Assembly: GCA_035652075.1 (NCBI GenBank)
Contig: DASREL010000015.1
Coordinates: forward strand, 62,001 to 126,000
DNA: 64,000 nucleotides
Origin: Gp6-AA45 sp035652075
GTDB taxonomy: Bacteria > Acidobacteriota > Vicinamibacteria > Vicinamibacterales > CAVVIG01
Direction: 5' to 3'
The translations under genes were made by a program, and so were the position numbers. Shown piece by piece: positions 19,809 through 27,473 of the stretch (within the stretch, counting starts at the first letter, position 1; every line of letters begins with the position of its first letter). Under the pieces are notes generated by a model that ran no database searches, was not told the origin of the DNA, and saw only the letters and a program-made list of their open reading frames with translations.

Positions 19809-19839
19809 CTTTACAGATGCGCGGAGGGGGAAGACCACG

Positions 19840-20058
19840 ATGGAACTGACCGACCACGTCGCGATGCCCGGGGCCTTGGACTACGAACCACGTATCGGTC
19901 GCAGCGTTTCGCTCGACCATGCGGCTGAGTTACTCGGCGTGTCGCGACGGACGATTTACAACCGCATCCGAGAGGGGCGGCTGCAGACCATCCGCACCAT
20001 CGGTGGATCGCAGCGTGTGCTGCTCAACTCGGTGAACGAGATCAAAGCGCAAGCCTAA
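19840..20058 (+). CDS. Small excisionase/MerR-type helix-turn-helix DNA-binding protein
   Basis: A 72-residue protein with one winged HTH of the excisionase (HTH_17) type: SLDHAAELLGVSRRTIYNRIREGRLQTIRTIGGSQRV. ATG 19840 follows a strong GGAGGGGG site. A paralogue with the same LGVSRRTIY...GGS-RV core is encoded on the other strand at 27072-27299, so two such genes bracket this region. It precedes the subtilase gene by 28 bp and probably belongs to the same transcript. It could regulate the operon or act as an architectural factor; no integrase is present. Confidence 0.85.
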   Translation: MELTDHVAMPGALDYEPRIGRSVSLDHAAELLGVSRRTIYNRIREGRLQTIRTIGGSQRVLLNSVNEIKAQA

Positions 20059-20086
20059 CGTCGTTCGTGTCGGCGGAGACTCCCCC

Positions 20087-21826
20087 ATGCGTAATCGGAT
20101 CACGCTTTTCGTCATCGTCCTGCTGCTGACCGCCGGCGCCGCCAGCGCCGCGGCCGGCGGACATCGTGCGCGGCTCAGCGCCGACCTGCAGGATCACCTC
20201 AACGTCGGCTCGCAGTCGATCGAGATCATCATCCACGGCGACAAGACGACTGTTGATGCGCTGGCGACGCGCTACAACGTCGTCGTCGAGCGGTACCTCG
20301 CCGTTGACGGCGCGGTGTTGCGGGTCACGGCCGGTCAACTCGCGGCGATGCAGCAGGACGATGCGCTCGATCACATTTCCGGCAACACGAAGATCAAGGC
20401 GAGCGATGTGGTGACGTCCGAAGCGATCGGCGCCGACCAGGTCTGGAGCGGCTCGGACGATTTGCATGGTCTGAACGGCTCGAACATCGTCGTCGCCGTG
20501 ATCGACTCGGGGATTGACGCGACGCATGCGGCGTTCAGGAGCCGGATCGTGGCGACCAGGGATTTTACCGGCGGCGACGGACGCGACCAGTTCGGCCACG
20601 GCACGCATGTCGCCGGCATCATCGCCGGCGCGTCGGTGACGACACCGGACGGCCGCGACTATCGCGGCATTGCGTGGGGCGCGAAGCTCGTGAACCTGCG
20701 TGTGCTCGATGCGAACGGCAGCGGCACCGTCAGCGACGTCGTCGATGCGATCGATTGGGCGATCGCGCATCGCGAGCAATACCGCATCCGCATCATCAAT
20801 TTGTCGCTCGGCGCGCCGGTCCTGCAGTCCTATCACGACGATCCGCTGTGCGAGGCGGTCGAGCGGGCGGTGCGCGCGGGCATCGTCGTTGTGGCCGCTG
20901 CGGGCAATCGCGGCAGGACGACGGACGGCAAGACCGTGCTCGGATCGATCACGTCGCCGGCGAACGACCCGGCGGCGATCGCCGTCGCGTCGATCGACAC
21001 GCACGGGACGCCAGAGCGATCCGATGACACGATTGCGACGTACAGCTCTCGGGGTCCGACGGCGTACGACCTTGTCGTGAAGCCGGATCTCGCGGCGCCG
21101 GGCCAGCACATCGTCTCGGCCGAGGCGTCGAACGCCTATTTGCCGACGACGTACCCGTCGCGGCACGTCACCGGCCATGGCACGAACGCGTACTTCGATC
21201 TGTCGGGGACCAGCATGTCGTCCGCGGTCGTTGCTGGTGCGGCGGCGCTGCTGCTCGACGAGCGAGAGAGTCTGCGTCCAGCCGACACGAAAGCCGCGCT
21301 GCAACTGACGTCATCGTTCATGCCGCAGTACGGGCTCATCGGTGCGGGGTCCGGGAGTGTGAACATCCTCGCCGCGGTGGAATTGGTCAAAAATCAGCAA
21401 CTGCCGTCGTCCACCACGATCGCTGAGCAGAATGTGATTCCCAGTGGTGCCACGTTCGGAAGGGTGTCAAGTTCGGGAATGCCGAATGTCGAGAGGGCGC
21501 CACGTTTGACGCGGCGCGGACACGCGACCGGGAACGTTAGGCATCTGACCGTTGTCTGGGATAACACCGTTGTTTGGGATAACACGGTCGTTTGGGACAA
21601 CACCGTTGTCTGGGACAACGCGACGACCTTGGTTTGGGGCACCACATTGGTCCTGGACAACGCCGCAGCTAAAGCCAACACCGTCGTCTGGGACAACACC
21701 GTCGTCTGGGACAACACCGTCGTCTGGGACAACACGGTCGTCTGGGACAACACGGTCGTTTGGGACAACACGGTCGTTTGGGACAACACGGTCGTCTGGG
21801 ACAACGCGATTCTCGACAGTAACTGA
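20087..21826 (+). CDS. Secreted subtilisin-like serine protease (S8) with C-terminal TVVWDN repeats
   Basis: Signal peptide (residues 1-22), an inhibitor-like prodomain (about 45-105) and an S8 catalytic domain. The triad is Asp140 (VAVIDSGID), His171 (FGHGTHVAG) and Ser376 (SGTSMSSA); Asn274 is the oxyanion residue. After about residue 430 comes a non-conserved linker and then 11 exact TVVWDN hexapeptides with three degenerate copies, ending AILDSN. The repeats alternate hydrophobic and polar residues and should form a beta-type stack or solenoid, but no cell-surface anchor is recognisable. It is the second gene of a four-gene operon with signalling proteins, so proteolysis or the repeat domain may be linked to sensing. 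Confidence 0.93.
   Translation: MRNRITLFVIVLLLTAGAASAAAGGHRARLSADLQDHLNVGSQSIEIIIHGDKTTVDALATRYNVVVERYLAVDGAVLRVTAGQLAAMQQDDALDHISGNTKIKASDVVTSEAIGADQVWSGSDDLHGLNGSNIVVAVIDSGIDATHAAFRSRIVATRDFTGGDGRDQFGHGTHVAGIIAGASVTTPDGRDYRGIAWGAKLVNLRVLDANGSGTVSDVVDAIDWAIAHREQYRIRIINLSLGAPVLQSYHDDPLCEAVERAVRAGIVVVAAAGNRGRTTDGKTVLGSITSPANDPAAIAVASIDTHGTPERSDDTIATYSSRGPTAYDLVVKPDLAAPGQHIVSAEASNAYLPTTYPSRHVTGHGTNAYFDLSGTSMSSAVVAGAAALLLDERESLRPADTKAALQLTSSFMPQYGLIGAGSGSVNILAAVELVKNQQLPSSTTIAEQNVIPSGATFGRVSSSGMPNVERAPRLTRRGHATGNVRHLTVVWDNTVVWDNTVVWDNTVVWDNATTLVWGTTLVLDNAAAKANTVVWDNTVVWDNTVVWDNTVVWDNTVVWDNTVVWDNTVVWDNAILDSN
21548..21805 (+). repeat. 18-bp tandem repeat array in the subtilase gene
   Basis: Eleven 18-bp units each encode TVVWDN: four at 21548-21619, a degenerate stretch of about 60 bp, then seven at 21680-21805. 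Variation between units is mostly at third codon positions (ACC/ACG, GTC/GTT, GAC/GAT), so the peptide is conserved more strictly than the DNA. Confidence 0.95.
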
Positions 21827-21924
21827 CAAGAACGAAGCGTACTCGCGCGGCATTCCGCCCGCATGGAGCCTTGAAATGCGCATTATTGTTTGGGATTGAT
21901 CGACCGATAACTCCTTCGACGACC

Positions 21925-24324
21925 ATGTCGGAAGGGGTGTCTCATCCGCAGCCACTGACGACGGGCGGCCGAACCTATGTGTCGGCCGTCATCGTTGGCG
22001 GCATGGTCGCGCTCGCAATCTCCATCAGTGAGATCGCCGTCAACCCATTGGGGTACCAGTGGTACTTGCTGGCTGCCCTAACACTCATCAGTGGTTCGGC
22101 GACGGTCAACCTCCCCTCTTTTGGAATCTCGATCTCAGTCTCCGAAACGTTCATCTTCTTCTCAGTCCTCCTGTTCGGTCCGGCGGCGGGAACCGTCATG
22201 GTGGCACTTGACGGTTTGGTGATCTCGTTTTGGGTCGCGAAACGCCGGCCCGAATGGTACAGACCTCTGTTCAACATGGCGGCGCCAGCCGTTTCATTCT
22301 GGATTGCGTCGCACGTGCTGTTTTCGCTTGCCGGCATTTCACCTCTGTTTCTCGACCGTTCAAGCAAGCCACTGCCGAACACACTCGTGCTTCCCCTCGG
22401 CGCATGCGCGGTGATCTACTTTGGATTGAACAGCTGGCTGATTGCTTTCGCGATCTCCTTTCAGCGACGCATCTCTGCGTACCGTGTATGGCGCGAGAGT
22501 TCGCTTCTGCTGTCGCTCAATTACTTCTTCGGAGCAGCCGTAGCGCTACTTTTGGTGGTGTACACGCGCGATGTAAATATCACTTTCGTCGCGGTCATTA
22601 TTCCGCTCTTACTTGTTTCGTACCTAACTTATCGAACCACGATGGGGCGGCTCGAGGACGCGAATCGGCATCTACATCAGGTGAATCAGCTGTACATGTC
22701 CACGATCGAAACACTGGCAATGGCTATCGACGCGAAAGATCAGGTAACCCATGGTCACATTCGCCGCGTGCAACTCTACGCAACGCGGCTAGCGGGAGAA
22801 GTCGGGATTCGCGACGAATCATTGATCAGAGCGATCGAAGCCGCTGCACTACTCCACGACATGGGAAAGCTGGCAGTGCCCGAGTACATCCTCAACAAGC
22901 CGGGAAAATTGACGGCGGCAGAATTCGAGCGCATGAAGCTTCACGCCTCAGTCGGTGCAGATATTCTGTCCGCGATCGATTTCCCGTATCCGGTCGTCCC
23001 TATCGTCAGACACCACCACGAGAACTGGGACGGCACTGGGTATCCAGATCGACTTAGCGGGACGGACATTCCGATCGGCGCTAGAATTCTGTCGGTGGTC
23101 GACTGCTTCGATGCGCTGACGTCTGACCGTCCCTATCGACCGAAGCTACGTGACGAAGAAGCTTTGCGAATCTTAGTCGAGCGCCGCGGATCGATGTACG
23201 ACCCGCTAATCGTCGATACTTTCTCGAAGGTGTACCCGCGGATCGCACCGACGGAGGTTCACCCCAAGCTTCCAGCTCAGGTGCTTAATCGAATCGCGAC
23301 AGCGCGACAGTCGGTCGCCCCGCAGCTTTCCGCTCCCATCTTGGACGAGATCACCGCGAGCGCGGAGGAGATGCTCACACTGTACGAACTCGCGCGATCG
23401 CTGGCGGGACAAGTTAGCGTCACCGACGCAGCCGACATCATCACGAACCATCTGCGTCGCCTGATTCCCGCGTCGTTGTACGTTTTCTTCCTGTGGGACG
23501 GTAGATTCGGAGATCTTGAGGCGCGGCACGCGATCGGCGAGGCTGCTGACACAGTAAAAGGCCTGAAGATCGGGATCGGTCATCGACTGAGCGGTTGGGT
23601 AGCGGCGCACCGACAGACAATCTCGAACTCTGATCCGATGCTCGACCTCGGCGACATTAGCCGCAGCGCCGGGTTGGACGTTCGAAGTTGTCTCTCAACG
23701 CCTTTGATAGCTGATGACGACCAGTTGATCGGAGTGGTTTCTTTGTATGCACGCGCAGTCGATGCATTCAATGACGACCACTGCCGGATCCTCGAGGTAG
23801 TTGCGCGGCAGATCGCAAGGACCTTCAGGCATGCCGTCGAATTCGAGGCCACACCTCGGCGAGACCCGTTGACCGGCTTGCCCAACGCAAGACAACTCGA
23901 AGCTCTCGTGCAGTCGTCGCTCGAAGAATCGAACACTTCAGGCTTCGCTCTGATCCGTATCGACGTTGTCGACTTGAAGAATGTCAATACCGTGCACGGC
24001 CGCGCAACCGGCGACGCAGCCCTTCGCCATGTCGTTCAGATCGTCCAGAAAGAGTTGCGTATGGCCGATATCTTATTTCGCAACACAAGCGATGAGTTCG
24101 TGGCTTTCTTAAATAGGACCGACGCTGACACCGCACGCACCGTCGCGGAGAGAATCAGAACCAAATCATCCGAACCGACATTCAGAATCGGCGACGCGGT
24201 GCTCTCGGTAGCACTGGACGTGTCGGTCTCGTGCGCACCACGCGACGGCCGCTCTCTGTCTCAACTACTGAGCGGCGCACGAGCTCCAGGCGGAACGACT
24301 CCTCGGCACGGGAACGTACATTAG
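21925..24324 (+). CDS. Membrane HD-GYP protein with GAF and degenerate GGDEF domains
   Basis: About 799 residues from ATG 21925. Several hydrophobic segments occupy residues about 15-245 (a MASE-like sensor). The HD-GYP phosphodiesterase domain has HDMGK (from about residue 312), HHHEN and GTGYP (about 371), so it should hydrolyse cyclic di-GMP. A GAF-like domain (about 490-640) follows, then a GGDEF-type domain (about 655-790) whose signature reads NTSDEF instead of GGDEF, so diguanylate cyclase activity is unlikely. It sits between the subtilase and the sigma54 activator and uses more A/T-ending codons than most genes in the window. Confidence 0.92.
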   Translation: MSEGVSHPQPLTTGGRTYVSAVIVGGMVALAISISEIAVNPLGYQWYLLAALTLISGSATVNLPSFGISISVSETFIFFSVLLFGPAAGTVMVALDGLVISFWVAKRRPEWYRPLFNMAAPAVSFWIASHVLFSLAGISPLFLDRSSKPLPNTLVLPLGACAVIYFGLNSWLIAFAISFQRRISAYRVWRESSLLLSLNYFFGAAVALLLVVYTRDVNITFVAVIIPLLLVSYLTYRTTMGRLEDANRHLHQVNQLYMSTIETLAMAIDAKDQVTHGHIRRVQLYATRLAGEVGIRDESLIRAIEAAALLHDMGKLAVPEYILNKPGKLTAAEFERMKLHASVGADILSAIDFPYPVVPIVRHHHENWDGTGYPDRLSGTDIPIGARILSVVDCFDALTSDRPYRPKLRDEEALRILVERRGSMYDPLIVDTFSKVYPRIAPTEVHPKLPAQVLNRIATARQSVAPQLSAPILDEITASAEEMLTLYELARSLAGQVSVTDAADIITNHLRRLIPASLYVFFLWDGRFGDLEARHAIGEAADTVKGLKIGIGHRLSGWVAAHRQTISNSDPMLDLGDISRSAGLDVRSCLSTPLIADDDQLIGVVSLYARAVDAFNDDHCRILEVVARQIARTFRHAVEFEATPRRDPLTGLPNARQLEALVQSSLEESNTSGFALIRIDVVDLKNVNTVHGRATGDAALRHVVQIVQKELRMADILFRNTSDEFVAFLNRTDADTARTVAERIRTKSSEPTFRIGDAVLSVALDVSVSCAPRDGRSLSQLLSGARAPGGTTPRHGNVH

Positions 24325-24427
24325 GCCATTTCGCCCGAGCGGATTGCACACTTTCCATTCTGATTACGCTCGTCGTTGATCTTGGCAGCCCAAAACAGTG
24401 GAACATTTCGGCTGACGAGAGGGCGAT
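24325..24427. other. Intergenic gap before the sigma54 activator gene
   Basis: About 103 bases; no promoter or terminator is convincing, and the gene order suggests read-through from the HD-GYP gene. Confidence 0.4.
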
Positions 24428-27133
24428 ATGACGCCATTCGACGACATCAATCGACTCGCGCGAGCGGGTCGGCCGGTCGCTGCACTTGACAAATTAGAGT
24501 CCTATCGGTGGGGTGAAGAACAACGGCTCAGGATGCGAATCGTCAAGGCATCCTTGCTGGAACAGATCGGCCGGCTCGCAGAGAGCCGGTCGATTCTTCA
24601 CAGCCTTCTGAACGGCAACCGGGCCTCCGTCACGATGCGCGCCAGGGCCGAATATATCTTGGGGAAAATCGAACGTGAGAATGGAGCGATATCGAACGCC
24701 GTTGAACACCTCCAGAAATCTTCGCTCTTAGCGGAACGATGCGACGACATGGAATGCGTGTGTCTGTCGAATGTTCTCTTACTTGCAGTGATCGCGCAGC
24801 AGAGCGGATTTGAGGCAGTAGTACCACTGTTGAATCGCACGCGAACGACGGCCACGAAGCTAGGCGACCCTCAAGTTACGGCACTCTTGCATCTCTTTGT
24901 TGGCCAACTAGAAGCAAAACGTGGATTCCTGAACCGAGCGGCACGTCACGCCATGATTGCCTCGGAGATTCTAAACGCCGATCCAAACCTGATTATCGAG
25001 GCGCATATTTGGAACACACGTTTCGGCATTGCACTTCTCCAGTCCGATATCCCGAGCGCGCGTATCTTTGGCCGTAGTGCGGTGACGGCCGCGACTGAGT
25101 CCGGCGCTGCGGCACCCTTACGCGCGTCGCTCGGAAACATGGGCAACCTTCATCATGCCGTTGGTGAGTACGAACAGGCCGTCAGGCACTTTGAGCGCGC
25201 AATCGCCACGCTGCCGACACGTGGCGAATTCACCAACGCAAATCTCGATGGAATCGCCCGGGTTCGATTGAGCCAGGGCCGTTTGGCGGATGCCAGGGTG
25301 ACGCTCGAACGAATCGAACAGACGATCCAAAGCCCCCACGACTGGTACTTGTACGCGAATCGATGCTCCGTCCTAACGTACGCGCAACTTGAAATTTCCG
25401 ACGGAAATACTGTAGCAGGGCTGGAGAGAGCACGTTTCGCCTTACGTCTCGCTGAACGATCTGGCGACGACATTTTGAAAAGCGCCGTTCTGTTGGCGAT
25501 ACTGGAACTACCGACGGTTCGAAGCAACTCAAACGAACTAGTTGCGGCATACGACGCAATCGGTCGAACACTCAAATCGATGCCGCCGCAATTGCATGCA
25601 GATTACGAATGTAGTGTCGCATTGTCGCTTGCATCCAAATCCCATGCGATTGCCGAGTGGCATGCGCGTCGATCCATCGAAATTCATGAGAAGTTAAGCC
25701 ACGTACGCGGCGCGAACGACATCAGACTGCGGCTTAAGCAGAACAACTTCGACATCCGCTCGGCTCGCCCAGCGCCTGCCCCATCGGTCACCGCTGTATT
25801 AGATAGCTTAGCGACGGCATTGACCTATTTGAGCTACCCAGACATTGCTTGGTCATCTCTCTGTGAAGCTGTGGCTGCTATGCCATCCCTCAAATACGCT
25901 GCGGTCGAGCGGATCGAGGACGGCAAACATCAACTGGTGCACTCGATCGGCGTTCTTCGCGCGGGCGGCGCAGATATTGAAAAGCGATTTGAGTTGGAAA
26001 CAGTTGGCGAATGTCGTACTGAGTGCGTCGCTTGTGCGGTGGCGGATGCCGCTGGCCTTATGGCTCTTAACATCGTAGAATTTCTTGCCGATTCCATGCG
26101 CACTGCACAGCGAGCGAAGCTCGAGCGCGAGAGTCGAGAGGCCCTTTGGACAAACGACGAACCTACGCTTTACGATGCGGAGTCGGTAATCTGCGGTCAT
26201 CTTGCAGGACTGACGGAGACTATACGGCGCGTCGCCAAGACCAAGGCGACTGTGCTGCTCCTCGGTGAAAGCGGAACTGGAAAAGAGATCCTCGCGCGGG
26301 CAGTCCACGACTACTCCGATCGCGCCAGCCGCCCGTTCGTTCCCATCAACTGCGCGGCGGTGCCGCCGCATCTGCTCGAAAGCACGCTCTTCGGCCATCG
26401 CCGCGGCGCATTCACCGGCGCGGACCGCGATAGCCCTGGACTGATTCGGTCCGCGCGCGAGGGGACCGTGTTTCTGGACGAAATCGGCGAACTCGCACTC
26501 GACCTGCAACCGAAGTTGCTGCGGTTTCTCGAATCCGGCGAGATCGCTCCGCTCGGCGACACGACGTCAACCGTCGTCAACGTGCGCATCGTCGCGGCGA
26601 CGAATCGCAATCTCTTGGACCTCGTTCAGGAAGGCCGATTTCGGGAGGACCTGTTCTACCGGCTCAACGTCGTCAGGTTGACGGTGAAACCGCTGCGCGA
26701 ACGCCGCGACGAAATCCCCGCGCTCGTCACGCACTTCGTGGAGCGCGCGGCGAAGGACTACAACAAAGGCTACGTGCAGGTCGCCGAGGAGACGCTCGAG
26801 CGCCTCCTGCTCTATCGCTGGCCGGGCAACGTCCGCCAACTGCAGAACGAAATCCGACGCATGGTCGCCCTCGTCGACCCCGGCGCAACGCTCGAGCCCG
26901 ACCTGATCGCCGAAGAAATCCTCGCCGCGCTGCCGCTGCTCCGTCCGACGAAGCGCACGCGCGAAATCGCCGTCCCCCTCCATGAGAAATTGCCTACGAC
27001 CGTCGCCAAGATCGAGCGTGAGATGATCAAAGCCGCGATGCGCGATCACCAGGGCCGCGTCGACGATGTGGCTAAGGCGCTCGGGATATCGAGGAAAGGT
27101 CTGTATCTGAAACGCCAGCGGCTCGGCGTCTAG
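24428..27133 (+). CDS. TPR-containing sigma54-dependent transcriptional activator (bEBP)
   Basis: A 901-residue enhancer-binding protein. The N-terminal 450 residues are a TPR-like array (repeated A-x-x-x-L helices such as AVGEYEQAVRHFERAI) that probably binds a protein or peptide signal. A GAF-like segment (about 455-560) precedes the AAA+ domain, which has Walker A GESGTGKE (about 613-620), the sigma54-contact loop GAFTGA (about 660), Walker B FLDEIGEL (about 684) and arginine-finger region RLNVVRL. A Fis HTH ends the protein (DDVAKALGISRKGLYLKRQ). The first two-thirds uses A/T-rich codons while the AAA+ part is clearly GC-richer, hinting at a chimeric history. The 3' end overlaps the convergent HTH gene by 62 bp. 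Confidence 0.93.
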   Translation: MTPFDDINRLARAGRPVAALDKLESYRWGEEQRLRMRIVKASLLEQIGRLAESRSILHSLLNGNRASVTMRARAEYILGKIERENGAISNAVEHLQKSSLLAERCDDMECVCLSNVLLLAVIAQQSGFEAVVPLLNRTRTTATKLGDPQVTALLHLFVGQLEAKRGFLNRAARHAMIASEILNADPNLIIEAHIWNTRFGIALLQSDIPSARIFGRSAVTAATESGAAAPLRASLGNMGNLHHAVGEYEQAVRHFERAIATLPTRGEFTNANLDGIARVRLSQGRLADARVTLERIEQTIQSPHDWYLYANRCSVLTYAQLEISDGNTVAGLERARFALRLAERSGDDILKSAVLLAILELPTVRSNSNELVAAYDAIGRTLKSMPPQLHADYECSVALSLASKSHAIAEWHARRSIEIHEKLSHVRGANDIRLRLKQNNFDIRSARPAPAPSVTAVLDSLATALTYLSYPDIAWSSLCEAVAAMPSLKYAAVERIEDGKHQLVHSIGVLRAGGADIEKRFELETVGECRTECVACAVADAAGLMALNIVEFLADSMRTAQRAKLERESREALWTNDEPTLYDAESVICGHLAGLTETIRRVAKTKATVLLLGESGTGKEILARAVHDYSDRASRPFVPINCAAVPPHLLESTLFGHRRGAFTGADRDSPGLIRSAREGTVFLDEIGELALDLQPKLLRFLESGEIAPLGDTTSTVVNVRIVAATNRNLLDLVQEGRFREDLFYRLNVVRLTVKPLRERRDEIPALVTHFVERAAKDYNKGYVQVAEETLERLLLYRWPGNVRQLQNEIRRMVALVDPGATLEPDLIAEEILAALPLLRPTKRTREIAVPLHEKLPTTVAKIEREMIKAAMRDHQGRVDDVAKALGISRKGLYLKRQRLGV

Positions 27134-27299
27134 CCGCGCGGCCGTCCAACACCTCCGCAATCGACGCCATCGTCACACGCTTCGACCCGCCCCGCGTCGT
27201 CACGACAGACAACTTGCCGCTCGAAATCCAGTAGTAGATCGTCCGCCGGCTGACGCCGAGCACCGCCGCCGCATGAACAATCAGGAGTGAGCCGGGCAT
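27072..27299 (-). CDS. Small excisionase-type HTH protein, paralogue of the 19840 gene
   Basis: About 75 residues from ATG 27299 (ATG 27338 is possible but extends before the domain). The HTH core is VHAAAVLGVSRRTIYYWISSGKL followed by TTRGGSKRVT, closely matching the protein encoded at 19840. The C-terminal tail is disordered and arginine-rich. It overlaps the end of the sigma54 activator gene on the other strand. The two paralogues bracket the subtilase/HD-GYP/bEBP genes. Its targets are unknown. Confidence 0.75.
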   Translation of the reverse strand: MPGSLLIVHAAAVLGVSRRTIYYWISSGKLSVVTTRGGSKRVTMASIAEVLDGRAARRRAAGVSDTDLSSISRAP

Positions 27300-27473
27300 G
27301 CGGCCGCAGCGCCAGCATCCCGAATGCCGGATCCTCACGCCACATCGAGTCTCATCGTGCGCGGAGGATCACCACGCCAGGCGGGTCGTCGTGACCCGCA
27401 CGGGTAGTTCGTTCCCGCCATTTTCGGACACGGCCGCTTCGACTACAATCCGCCGTCTCCAGGGGGGCTGACC
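27300..27473. other. Intergenic region with possible promoter elements
   Basis: A hairpin-like dyad GCGGGTC-N5-GACCCGC (27381-27399) lies upstream of the HTH gene. For the rightward ligase gene a TACAAT -10-like hexamer (27444-27449) and a strong AGGGGGG ribosome site (27461-27467) are visible. Confidence 0.4.

Larger units (their letters stand above)
19557..19839. other. Divergent intergenic region with operator-like dyads
   Basis: This 283-bp region separates the ABC transporter operon (leftward) from the HTH-subtilase operon (rightward). It holds two related inverted repeats (19568-19587 and 19666-19685) and a sigma54-like promoter (19794-19808). No further gene is supported. Confidence 0.6.

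Noticed and set aside
21394..21955. Minus-strand repetitive frames across the subtilase repeats
   Set aside because: The 18-bp repeat keeps all frames open; only the plus-strand frame joins a protease with an intact catalytic triad.
19840..27299. Prophage or integrative element
   Set aside because: No integrase, recombinase, structural phage gene, tRNA target or flanking direct repeat was found; only excisionase-type HTH genes are present.
27381..27399. GCGGGTC-N5-GACCCGC as an operator
   Set aside because: Single copy, no second site and no clear promoter relation; kept only as a note in the intergenic entry.
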